Assembly: GCA_021200475.1 (NCBI GenBank) | Contig: JAJQGP010000015.1 | Location: forward strand, 1-64,000 | DNA length: 64,000 nucleotides | Reading direction: 5' to 3' | Source: Lachnospiraceae bacterium | Lineage (GTDB): Bacteria; Bacillota; Clostridia; Lachnospirales; Lachnospiraceae | Shown here: one piece after another, positions 40,630 through 48,758 of the stretch | Numbering within the stretch: the first letter of the stretch is position 1 | Layout: the number at the start of each line of letters is the position of its first letter | The notes under the pieces: generated by a model | The model's database searches: none | Seen by the model: the letters and a program-made list of their open reading frames with translations, nothing else | What the model was told of the DNA's origin: nothing | Program-made: the position numbers and the translations under genes

Positions 40630-42012
40630 TCATCTCCCCTGCGTCGGCTCCCGGAAGATTCTGCCCAAAAGAACCACTGCCGCGATCGCCAGCACAAGCT
40701 CCGCGCAGGGCTGGGCGTAGGCAAGCCCGTACAGCGGCCAGAGCCAGTTCAGCAAAAACAATGCCGGTATCTCCAGCACAACCTTTCTTAAAATAGCAAA
40801 TACCAGCGACTTTCTCCCCATGCCGCAGGCCTGGAAGACTCCGACTGCCAGAAAGTCAATGCTCAAAAATACCTGACCGAGGCACATTCCCCGAAGGAAG
40901 CGGCTGCCATAGGCGACCACCTCTTCATTTTTCATAAACAGACGAATCAGTCCCTCGGAACCTGCATAATAGATCACAGTCATCAGAAGAATGAACGTCA
41001 CACTGATTTTCGCGGTAAAGGTAATCGCCTTTTTCATGCGCTCCCGGTTTCCGCTGGCATAGTTGTAACCGACCAGCGGCATAATGCCCTGCGAGATGCC
41101 CATCGCGATATACATGGGAATCATATTGATCTTCTGTGTGATTCCCATCGCGGCGACCGCATTAGAGCCGTAGGAAGCAGTGAAGTTATTCAGCACCGTC
41201 ATGCTGGTCACGTTCAGCAGATTCTGAATCGCGGCAGGGACGCCGACCGCGCAGATTCCTTTGAGAATCTCAGCGTCAAAAGCAAACACACGCGGATTCA
41301 CACACACCAGCGTCTTCCCGCGGCGCACCCACAGCAGGACAAAAAAGTAAATACAGGCCGCACAGTTGGAAAGAAAAGTAGCCAGTCCCGCACCGGCTGC
41401 CCCCATGTCAAACCCCATGGGCAGGATAAAGATCGGGTCCAGCACAATATTCAGCAGACAGCCGCTCATGGTTCCAATGCTGGCATGAAGAGAAGCTCCC
41501 TCCGAGCGCACCAGGTTGGCCAGGACAACATTCAGGATCGCCGGAACCGCGCCGCAAAGGGTCGTCCAGCGAAGGTACTGCCAGGTAGCCGCCTCGGTGT
41601 CACTGGTGGTTCCCAGAATTCCCAGCAGCTGTGCATGGAAAATGCCGGCCATCAGTGAAAATAAAACAGAAAAAGCGAGAGCACAGTAAAAGCTGATCGC
41701 AGAGCTTTTTCGCACCGACTCGTACTCTTTTTTCCCAAGATAACGGCTCATCAGGCTGGAGCCGCCAACCCCAAACAGATTAATAATGGCGTTAAATGCC
41801 AGCAGCACCGGCGCGGCCAGCGTGACCGCGGCATTTTCAACAGGATCGTTCAGCATGCCCACAAAATACGTATCCGCCAGGTTATAAATCACCATGACAA
41901 GAGAACTGAGTACCGTAGGAACTGCCATCTTCATGACCGCCCGCGGAATCGGGATCCGCTCAAACAATTCGACCTTCTGTTCTTCTATCGACTGCTCTTT
42001 TTCGTCAGGCAT
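40630..42012 (-). CDS. MATE-family efflux transporter
   Basis: A 460-residue membrane protein with about 12 helices in two MatE halves (MAVPTVLSSLVMVIYNLADTYFVG and AAIQNLLNVTSMTVLNN). It expels cationic drugs or metabolites in exchange for Na+ or H+. VGYNYASGNRERMKKA is the conserved loop of NorM/DinF-like members. The charged start (MPDEKEQSIEEQK) is cytosolic. GAGAGGAG precedes the ATG at 42012; the frame to 42048 lacks a site. A TetR remnant follows, and a nitroreductase gene is 91 bp upstream. Confidence 0.93.
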   Translation of the reverse strand: MPDEKEQSIEEQKVELFERIPIPRAVMKMAVPTVLSSLVMVIYNLADTYFVGMLNDPVENAAVTLAAPVLLAFNAIINLFGVGGSSLMSRYLGKKEYESVRKSSAISFYCALAFSVLFSLMAGIFHAQLLGILGTTSDTEAATWQYLRWTTLCGAVPAILNVVLANLVRSEGASLHASIGTMSGCLLNIVLDPIFILPMGFDMGAAGAGLATFLSNCAACIYFFVLLWVRRGKTLVCVNPRVFAFDAEILKGICAVGVPAAIQNLLNVTSMTVLNNFTASYGSNAVAAMGITQKINMIPMYIAMGISQGIMPLVGYNYASGNRERMKKAITFTAKISVTFILLMTVIYYAGSEGLIRLFMKNEEVVAYGSRFLRGMCLGQVFLSIDFLAVGVFQACGMGRKSLVFAILRKVVLEIPALFLLNWLWPLYGLAYAQPCAELVLAIAAVVLLGRIFREPTQGR

Positions 42013-42103
42013 AGTACTCCTCTCTACAACACTTTCTGCTTCTCCCACTATTATTTATGGTAAACACGTAAGTCGTTTTACTTTTCTAAATACACCCTTG
42101 CGT

Positions 42104-42628
42104 TTACCACCGCTCAAAATGCACCTGGCTCTCTTCATAATCCGGGTGCTCACTATCCTTATCCTCCGCCGGATAACCAAACGCGATGATCGAATGCGGC
42201 ACTACCGTCTCCGGCAGGGAAAACAGCTCTCTCTGCTTCTCCACCCGGTCCATCTGCGGCCAGGTGCCAAGCCACACAGAGCCAATGCCGAGTCCCTCGG
42301 CCGCAAGGATCATATTCTGCCCCGCAATCGCGCCGTCTATCACCCAGTACTCCTTCGCCGGCGGAAATGCCCGCTCCAGATCTCCCAAAATCAGAATTCC
42401 CACATCGCAATGGCGGAGCGGCTGGGCAGGTCTTCCATTGGCATCTGCCATCTTATTTAATGTATCTTTATCACGTACCACAAGAAAGCTCCAGTCGCGG
42501 GTATTTGCGCAGCTTGGTCCAGTCATCCCCGCCCGCAGTATCGTGTGGAGCTCCTCGTCTGTGATTTTCTGCTCCGTAAATGAACGAATGCTTCGTCTTT
42601 TTAAAACGCCTTCTGTCAATTCCATCAT
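42104..42628 (-). CDS. Nitroreductase-family FMN protein
   Basis: A 174-residue nitroreductase-fold protein that would bind FMN as a dimer and use NAD(P)H. LKRRSIRSFTEQKITDEEL is the FMN-phosphate segment. AGMTGPSCANTRDWSFLVV is the flavin/substrate loop. GAIAGQNMILAAEGLGIGSVWLG and VPHSIIAFGYPAE are the later family motifs. The length is the short type common in clostridia. AAGGAGG precedes the ATG. Physiological substrate unknown. Confidence 0.92.
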   Translation of the reverse strand: MMELTEGVLKRRSIRSFTEQKITDEELHTILRAGMTGPSCANTRDWSFLVVRDKDTLNKMADANGRPAQPLRHCDVGILILGDLERAFPPAKEYWVIDGAIAGQNMILAAEGLGIGSVWLGTWPQMDRVEKQRELFSLPETVVPHSIIAFGYPAEDKDSEHPDYEESQVHFERW

Positions 42629-42641
42629 TGTAATTTCCTCC

Positions 42642-42887
42642 TTATCTTGACCTCATTTCAGAAATAGCAGCTTTCGCTTCCCTCTGTTTTCCCTGTGCAC
42701 TATGTGTTCTCGCCGTACTAACTCTTTCTACTGACAAAACCGCATATGGATTCACCTCCGCCGAATTTCTCCAGATATGCTCCGGATTATATACACTATT
42801 TCCATGCCCCGGCTGCACACCCTTTTGTGCAATCAGTCCCCGGTCTCCTCCAAACGCAAATACGCCAATCTTCTTGTAAACCCTCAT
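42642..42887 (-). CDS. Hypothetical small ORF coupled to the ATPase gene
   Basis: An 81-codon frame whose ATG overlaps the TGA of the ATPase-nuclease gene (ATGA at 42884-42887), a layout seen in translational coupling. The product is Arg/Ser/Ala-rich and not recognised. It has no ribosome site of its own and its composition is unremarkable, so it may be a chance frame. Confidence 0.25.
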   Translation of the reverse strand: MRVYKKIGVFAFGGDRGLIAQKGVQPGHGNSVYNPEHIWRNSAEVNPYAVLSVERVSTARTHSAQGKQREAKAAISEMRSR

Positions 42888-44554
42888 TCAGCTACAACTT
42901 TACACTGCTTTTTCCAAAAAGCGATTCCAAAATGTCGGATTCGTTTCGGAAAGCGCATACTGAAGTACTGATCATAATGCATCCGATGAATCTGGTCGAG
43001 ACCTTCCTGTGCATCAGCAGGCAATTCTTCTTCTTTCTTTGAATACTTCACCTCAATAATATACGCAACCTTTTGCCGAATATTAAATACAGTAATGTCT
43101 GGTCTTCCACTTCCTGCCTCTCTGTTAGAGCGCACTTCCCAGTCTTTTCTGCTGCGCAGCATCCCAAGCAATATGCCATGATAGAATGTTTCCTTATCCT
43201 CGTATGTGCCGCCATCTATATAACTGATGGATTCCCCCAGGTGATAATTCAGGCAATCCTCAAGAGCTTCCGCATCTCCCGCATCCAATGCTGTGTAAAA
43301 TGATTTTAAGCCATCTGTATCCTCCAGGATTTTATTCTTAAACCATTCTTCTATCTTTGTTTTAAAAATACTGTTTATCTCACGGTTGGGGATACAAAGC
43401 TCATACGTTCCGTCTTCATTGCGCCCGCGCTGTGTCAGATATCCGGTCATGAATAACAGGCTCCAGATGTTATCAAGGCTACCTGTCATATTTCTATATG
43501 TCAGTTCCTGTATCAATTTCCTGTTTACCGTCCCGCCGGCAATCAGGTGCGCAATCTCATCACGAGTTGTACTGTCTGCCATCTGTGCAAAGGTACGGAT
43601 ACATTCGTTCTCGCTGACATTCTCCCAATAGTTTTCAGGTACTGCGTCCCGGTCGGTCAGCAGTGCTTTACACCACTTAACCACATCCCATGGACAATAA
43701 ATGTTCTCTGTTTTCCCTATTCGATATCCGTCATACCAGTCCTTTGTAATTCCATAGTAATCCTGCAAGCCGCAGGTTTCCAGGAGCTGTCTCACTTCCT
43801 CATCTGTAAAACCAAACCATTCGCCATACTGTGGGTCGACCATAGAATGGGCATCCGGATTGTTCAGGTCAGAAAAAATACTCTCCTTTGAAACACGCAT
43901 AACTCCCGTCAGCACACTGAAATAAAGCGAATCGTTTGACTTTAAAGCATAGCCAAAAAACTGACGGATCAGCTTTACCATACGGTCATAATAACCGTTT
44001 TCATAAGCTTTCTGCAGCGGGGCATCATACTCATCGATCAGGATGATCACTTTTCTGCCGTAATGTTTGCAGAGAATCCTGGAAAGCTGTTTCAGAGAGG
44101 CTTCCAGATTTCCCGACCCTTCAGAAAGCTTCTGCAAAGTAAGCAGATCCCTGCTGCTCAGTTTTTCACTCTCCTGCAGGAAGTCAAAACTATCCACTGA
44201 CTCTATGACCGACTCCCACAGCTGTTTTCTTGCCTCGCTCATGGTCTCTCCGGTTACCTGTTTCAGTGTAATGACGATCACCGGAAACTGGCCCATATAT
44301 TTTTCACAGAGATCCTTCTCCTTCGAAATTGCCAGGCCGTCAAACAGACTCTTATCTGTACCGATCTCAAAAAAATATTTAAGCATGCTGATGCTCAGGC
44401 TCTTGCCAAAGCGGCGGGGACGGGTGAACAGGTTTACCTTCCCCGGACTTTCCAATAGCTCTTTAATCATCCCGGTTTTATCTATATAGCAGTAACCCAT
44501 CTGGTGAAAATCCGCAAAGTCATCTATGCCAACCGGCATTCTTATTTTCTCCAT
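42884..44554 (-). CDS. AAA-ATPase-like/PD-(D/E)XK protein (DUF1703 type), family 2
   Basis: A 556-residue full-length member of the AAA-ATPase-like/PDDEXK_9 group. It opens with MPVGIDDFADFHQMGYCYIDKT. P-loop TRPRRFGKSLSISML; Walker B KVIILIDEYDAPL; the TGVMRVSKESIFSDLNN sensor region; DWYDGYRIG; C-terminal GRPDITVFNIRQKVAYIIEVKY gives the D..ExK nuclease pattern. Same architecture as the gene at 37404 but clearly diverged. The ATG at 44554 has AGGAGG seven bases before. Function unknown. Confidence 0.9.
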   Translation of the reverse strand: MEKIRMPVGIDDFADFHQMGYCYIDKTGMIKELLESPGKVNLFTRPRRFGKSLSISMLKYFFEIGTDKSLFDGLAISKEKDLCEKYMGQFPVIVITLKQVTGETMSEARKQLWESVIESVDSFDFLQESEKLSSRDLLTLQKLSEGSGNLEASLKQLSRILCKHYGRKVIILIDEYDAPLQKAYENGYYDRMVKLIRQFFGYALKSNDSLYFSVLTGVMRVSKESIFSDLNNPDAHSMVDPQYGEWFGFTDEEVRQLLETCGLQDYYGITKDWYDGYRIGKTENIYCPWDVVKWCKALLTDRDAVPENYWENVSENECIRTFAQMADSTTRDEIAHLIAGGTVNRKLIQELTYRNMTGSLDNIWSLLFMTGYLTQRGRNEDGTYELCIPNREINSIFKTKIEEWFKNKILEDTDGLKSFYTALDAGDAEALEDCLNYHLGESISYIDGGTYEDKETFYHGILLGMLRSRKDWEVRSNREAGSGRPDITVFNIRQKVAYIIEVKYSKKEEELPADAQEGLDQIHRMHYDQYFSMRFPKRIRHFGIAFWKKQCKVVAE

Positions 44555-44674
44555 GCAGTTACCTCCTGTTATTTTAAATCCCAAAAAGCGGCATAGCTTT
44601 ATCGTTGTATTCTTTTTTGCTACAGTATAGTCGAAATTGCAATAAACAACAACCGTTATTTTGGGCTCTGGCGT

Positions 44675-45604
44675 TCAAAGGCGTAAGATTGCGGTCAGCT
44701 TACTTCTTTTCTCTGCATTTAGTGCTCTGTAAAACTCCTCATTTTGCGGAACCAAAATGCCATATTTATGCCCCAAAGCACATACCGTTCCGGCGAACAG
44801 CTCCACTTCCGTCTGCCGCCCTGCCAGAACATCCTGCCGCATCGAAGGCTGACCGTTCGGAGAGAGGCCATCAATGACATCCACCCAGCCCCACAGCTCT
44901 TCTTCTGTCAGCAGGATTCCTTCCGCGGCGGCCACACTTCTGGCCTCTTCCATCGCAGCCACCATGATATTCCGAAGCTCTCCAGGCTTCTGCACGCCCT
45001 CATAATCCACATCGAAGACCGCACAGGTCTGATTTACTCCCACATTCAACATCCACTTGCTGTAAATCTGATGGCGAATATCCTCCGGCACCTGATAAGC
45101 CAGACCGGTCCGTCCAAAAAACTCCTCCGCCTCACAAACCGCTTCGCTTCGGTAGGAATCCATTTCGCCAAAGGCGATATAGCCTGTTTTGCTGTATGTG
45201 ACCTGATGATCTATTCTGGTCGCGTCCATCCCCTGTACGCAGGAGTACAAAAGCCGCTTTGGTTTCAGAATCTCTTCCAGCATCTGCTCCGAAGACACTC
45301 CATTTAAAAACGACATCACAATCGTCTGCTCCCCGCAAAAGGGCCGCGCCATCCTGGCCGCTTCCGCCAGAGCCATATACTTCGTAGTAAAAATCAGTAA
45401 ATCCAGCGGCCGGCCTTCTTCCGGCGTCGCATAGCGGAACTCGCATTTTTTCCCATTCGCGTACACCCCTTCCGCCTGATACCGGCGGATGCGGTCTTCA
45501 TCCGCAATGATCAGCAGGTCTTCCCAATCCATTTTCTCCAGAAGCAGGCTCCCATAGAGTACACCCAGGGCGCCCAGTCCTACGATTCCAACTGTTTTGA
45601 TCAT
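44675..45604 (-). CDS. Ketopantoate reductase (PanE/ApbA) family protein
   Basis: A 309-residue NADPH-dependent 2-dehydropantoate 2-reductase-like protein. The N-terminal Rossmann motif is VGIVGLGALGVLYGSLL. The catalytic-lysine helix SKWMLNVGVNQTCAVFD and the C-terminal SMRQDVLAGRQTEVELFAG are typical of PanE. It might make pantoate for CoA synthesis, but lone PanE paralogues often reduce other 2-oxo acids. GGGAGAG precedes the ATG. It follows the rhamnosidase gene by 21 bp, so the two are probably cotranscribed. Confidence 0.88.
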   Translation of the reverse strand: MIKTVGIVGLGALGVLYGSLLLEKMDWEDLLIIADEDRIRRYQAEGVYANGKKCEFRYATPEEGRPLDLLIFTTKYMALAEAARMARPFCGEQTIVMSFLNGVSSEQMLEEILKPKRLLYSCVQGMDATRIDHQVTYSKTGYIAFGEMDSYRSEAVCEAEEFFGRTGLAYQVPEDIRHQIYSKWMLNVGVNQTCAVFDVDYEGVQKPGELRNIMVAAMEEARSVAAAEGILLTEEELWGWVDVIDGLSPNGQPSMRQDVLAGRQTEVELFAGTVCALGHKYGILVPQNEEFYRALNAEKRSKLTAILRL

Positions 45605-45625
45605 AATAACTTCTCTCCCAATCTT

Positions 45626-48475
45626 CTACGCCAGCGTCTCCGCCAGATCATAACTGACCGTATAGGTTCCCGGCTCCAGATAGCAGATTCCCTCTTTCAC
45701 GCAGGCAAACATCGGATTTCCCTGATCCTCATAAGTCTCCGGCTTCGCCAGCGGCAGCCGCAGAGTAGCACTGCATCCAAATGGAACCGTCACAGACAGC
45801 GTTACATGAGAGGAATCATTCATCTCCCAGCTGCTTTTGTACCGTCCGGCCGGGGAGTCATAGAACACGGACACTTTCCGCAAATTCCAGTTCAAGAGCG
45901 GCATAAAGGCCACTTTTCGGAGACCGGGCGCCTCATCTACGGTGTTGATACCCGCCACATGACGGAACATCCACTCCAGAACAGAGCCATACGCGTAGTG
46001 ATTCATGCTGTTCATACTGATGCCGGAGATCGTTCCGTCATCGAGCAGGCTGTTCCAGCGCTCCCAGACGGTCGTCGCGCCAAGCTTCACCTCATGGAGC
46101 CAGCCCGGATAGTCCTCGTTCAGCAGCAGCTCATAAGCCAGCTCCTCAAATCCGTTCTCGGTCAACACATTATTTAATAGCGGAGTACCGACAAAGCCGG
46201 TCCGCAGCTTGCCACCACTGAGTTCAAACAGCTTTTGCAACTGCTTTCTGGTCAGCTCCACATTCTCAGACAGGTGATATTTCAGCGTCAGAATCAGCGC
46301 GGTCTGTGTCTTGATACAGCATCTGCCGGTCGCGCTGTAATATTCGTTCTTTACCACAGCAAACTGTTCGTCAGAAAGCGCACGATATTCCGCTTCCTCC
46401 GCTTCTTTCCCAAGCACATGCGCAGCATTGGCCACCAAGCCGGCGCTGACCGCATAATACAGGTTCGCAATGAATTCCTCATCCGTACCTCCCAGCACCT
46501 GCTCCGCGCCGCCAACCGGATTGTCCAGTGCCAGCCAGTCCCCATAATGGAACACATACCGCCAGCCATGAGGAGCCGCTTTATCGCGGCGCTGAACGTC
46601 CAGTGGACGTTCGTTTAGCGCCGACCGGAACGGAGTGTAGAGCGATTCCATTTGCGGCTCCGACCTGCCGCCGAGCGAAGGCGAGGGGGCACTTCCATCA
46701 GGAGCCGCCCCATCCACTCTGCGAATATAGTCCACCCAGCTTTTCATGCTCTCAAACTGGTCTTCCAGGATACTTTTATCTCCATAAAACAGGTACAGAT
46801 TCCATGGAATGATGCAGGACGCATCTCCCCAGACGCAGGCCGTGCTTTCTACTCCGCAGGAAGGAACCACATCCGGCACTTTTCCATCCAGTGCGCTCTG
46901 CTCTTTCGCCATATCATAAAGATATTTTGCGTAAAAAGCGTATGTGTCCGACAGATAGGTAGCCGTCTGAGAAAACACCTGCGCGTCTCCGGTCCATCCC
47001 ATCCGCTCATCCCGCTGCGGACAGTCGGTCGGCACATCCACAAAATTGCTCTTCTGTCCCCACTGGACATTTTGGATAAAACGATTGACCAGCGCATGCC
47101 CGGTCTCCATCTGACCTGTAAATTTCAGGTCGCTGTACAGCGCAAGACCTTTGAAATCTTCCTTTCTCAGGTTTGTCACGCCTTCCACCTTGACATAGCG
47201 GTAGCCGAAAAAGGTAAAATGCGGAACAATCGTTTTCTCCGTTCCATCCGAAACGTAATAATACTCTGATTTTGCGGAACGCAGGTTTGCGTTGTAGAAA
47301 TTTCCGTCGGCATGTCCGGCGCAGGGAACCTCAAAGGAGTCTGTCCGAGCCGATGCACAAGCCTCCGGACGCGTTGCTTCCGGCTGCGCAGATGCCAATA
47401 CCGCCGGACGGGTTGTTTCTGTCTGCGTAGGTTCTCTCTGCAGGATTTCTCCTGTTTGAATATGAATCACCGTTCCGGCCGGCTCATGCACACGCAGGGC
47501 AAAGATCCCCGTAAACTCCTGTCCCATGTCAAAGACGTTTTCGCCCGCGGGTGTGTGAATCAATTCCACCGGCTCAAATTCCTCATGAATGGTGACAGGC
47601 AGACTCATCCGCTCTGTCAAAGCGCCCTCCGGTGCCTCACAAAACTGTGCCTGTTCCATTGGCAGCTCCGGCAGGGTATCGTCCACATGCTCTCCATCAT
47701 ACAGATTCGAAAACGTAATGTTGCTGCGGCGCACCGTCCAGCTCTCATCCGTGCCAATCGTCTCTGTGCTGCCGTCCGCATAGGTCAGACGCAGCTCCGC
47801 GATCAGCTTCCACTCATTGCCGTAAAAACCGATGTCCTCCTTCGCGGCAAAGCCGAATCTGGCCTTGTACCAGCCATTGCCAAGCCAGATGGAGAGCTTT
47901 GACAGATCAGCGGCATTTTTCAGCTGCTCCGTCACGTCGAACGTCTGATATTGTATCCATTCTTTATAATCATTGCTGTACGGTGTAAGATATTCGTCTC
48001 CGATACGCACCCCGTCAAAAAAAGCCTCATACAGCCCCAGGCCACAGATATAGAACCGCGCCTGTCTGACCGGCTTCGCCGGACAAATTTCTTTTTCAAA
48101 AATCGGATGGCGTTTTATTTCATTATTACAGGTAATCCATTTCCCAATCCACGGTTCTTCCCGCTTCGCTGTCTCAAACCACTGCGTCTCACCGGTTGCT
48201 TCTTCTTCCGCGTCCGTCCGCACCGTCACTGTCCAGTAATAACGTGTGCAGGGTTCCAGTTCAAAATCCGCGCGATAGCCAAGACTATCTGCTTCTTTAT
48301 CAAATCCGGAATCAAATACGATCTCGCACATTTGTTCATCCGTTGCCACCTGTACTCTGGCCTCTGTCTGATTTTTTCCAATTGTCTCAGCCACCTTCCA
48401 CGAAAAAACTGTGCGCGTCATGCGAAATCCAAGCGGATTCGTCAGATGATTGACTTTCATGTCATAAATCTTCAT
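45626..48475 (-). CDS. GH78 alpha-L-rhamnosidase carrying an in-frame element insertion
   Basis: A 949-residue GH78 enzyme releasing L-rhamnose from glycosides and polysaccharides. There are N-terminal beta-sandwich domains (LGFRMTRTVFSWKV; GLGLYEAFFDGVRIGDEYL), then the (alpha/alpha)6 barrel with VDVPTDCPQRDERMGWTGDA (general-acid region), WVDYIRRVDG, HYGDWLALDNP and TTVWERWNSLL. The barrel ends in a beta-domain. No signal peptide. Between VDGAAP and HGWRY lies a 43-residue in-frame insert that is a dispersed repeat flanked by 9-bp duplications. Another insert near residue 350 has a 13-residue tandem (TRPAVLASAQPEA). Whether the enzyme stays active is unknown. It feeds the rha/BMC pathway. 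Confidence 0.92.
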   Translation of the reverse strand: MKIYDMKVNHLTNPLGFRMTRTVFSWKVAETIGKNQTEARVQVATDEQMCEIVFDSGFDKEADSLGYRADFELEPCTRYYWTVTVRTDAEEEATGETQWFETAKREEPWIGKWITCNNEIKRHPIFEKEICPAKPVRQARFYICGLGLYEAFFDGVRIGDEYLTPYSNDYKEWIQYQTFDVTEQLKNAADLSKLSIWLGNGWYKARFGFAAKEDIGFYGNEWKLIAELRLTYADGSTETIGTDESWTVRRSNITFSNLYDGEHVDDTLPELPMEQAQFCEAPEGALTERMSLPVTIHEEFEPVELIHTPAGENVFDMGQEFTGIFALRVHEPAGTVIHIQTGEILQREPTQTETTRPAVLASAQPEATRPEACASARTDSFEVPCAGHADGNFYNANLRSAKSEYYYVSDGTEKTIVPHFTFFGYRYVKVEGVTNLRKEDFKGLALYSDLKFTGQMETGHALVNRFIQNVQWGQKSNFVDVPTDCPQRDERMGWTGDAQVFSQTATYLSDTYAFYAKYLYDMAKEQSALDGKVPDVVPSCGVESTACVWGDASCIIPWNLYLFYGDKSILEDQFESMKSWVDYIRRVDGAAPDGSAPSPSLGGRSEPQMESLYTPFRSALNERPLDVQRRDKAAPHGWRYVFHYGDWLALDNPVGGAEQVLGGTDEEFIANLYYAVSAGLVANAAHVLGKEAEEAEYRALSDEQFAVVKNEYYSATGRCCIKTQTALILTLKYHLSENVELTRKQLQKLFELSGGKLRTGFVGTPLLNNVLTENGFEELAYELLLNEDYPGWLHEVKLGATTVWERWNSLLDDGTISGISMNSMNHYAYGSVLEWMFRHVAGINTVDEAPGLRKVAFMPLLNWNLRKVSVFYDSPAGRYKSSWEMNDSSHVTLSVTVPFGCSATLRLPLAKPETYEDQGNPMFACVKEGICYLEPGTYTVSYDLAETLA
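46571..46708. mobile_element. In-frame MITE-like insertion in the GH78 gene, with 9-bp target duplication
   Basis: AGGAGCCGC occurs at 46571-46579 and again at 46700-46708. Between them lies the element (core GAACGTCCAGTGGACGTTC, then CCGACCGGAACGG, ending CACTTCCATC) also found at 32292-32383. Element plus one duplicate is 129 bp, exactly 43 codons. Removing it restores VDGAAPHGWRYVFHYGDW, a normal GH78 sequence. It codes for no protein of its own. Confidence 0.85.
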
Positions 48476-48519
48476 ATTTACATTCTCCTCGTCAGTGTCT
48501 TTTCACTACAACTCTGTTC

Positions 48520-48624
48520 TCATCTCTTCTTCGGCGTCGTCAGTCCCAAATCCTGCAGTTTCCTTCCCGGTTCCTCCAGATAGCGCCGGGTCTCCGGCAA
48601 GCTCACGACCGATTTTTTCGGCAT
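48520..48624 (-). CDS. Small ORF (34 codons) in the rhamnosidase leader
   Basis: An ATG at 48624 with AAGGAG nine bases before it opens a 34-codon frame (start MPKKSVVSLPETRRYLEEPG, end TPKKR) and stops 44 bp ahead of the rhamnosidase ATG. A consensus -35 lies upstream. It is too short for most gene finders. It may be a leader peptide, a small protein or the start of a lost gene. The product is basic and I do not recognise it. Confidence 0.4.
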   Translation of the reverse strand: MPKKSVVSLPETRRYLEEPGRKLQDLGLTTPKKR

Positions 48625-48648
48625 AAAGCTTCGTCTCCTTATGTTCAC

Positions 48649-48678
48649 AAGATAGCACAAGGAGACGTAATCTGTCAA
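48649..48678 (-). promoter_or_regulatory. Promoter of the small ORF/rhamnosidase unit
   Basis: Minus strand TTGACA (48673-48678), 18-bp spacer, TATCTT (48649-48654), starting 25 bp before the small ORF. Confidence 0.55.
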
Positions 48679-48715
48679 TTTTTACTTACATGAATGACCG
48701 TATTGATACTGGTCA

Positions 48716-48758
48716 GTTACTGGTCACAACCCGACCATGCACCTGCTGCGTGGTCAGG
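48716..48758. repeat. GTTACTGGTCACAACC element, copy 4
   Basis: A 43-bp element equal to the reverse complement of 17094-17136 at 38 of 43 bases. It contains a GACCATGCA/TGCGTGGTC hairpin and overlaps the last codon and stop of the ABC gene. Confidence 0.85.
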
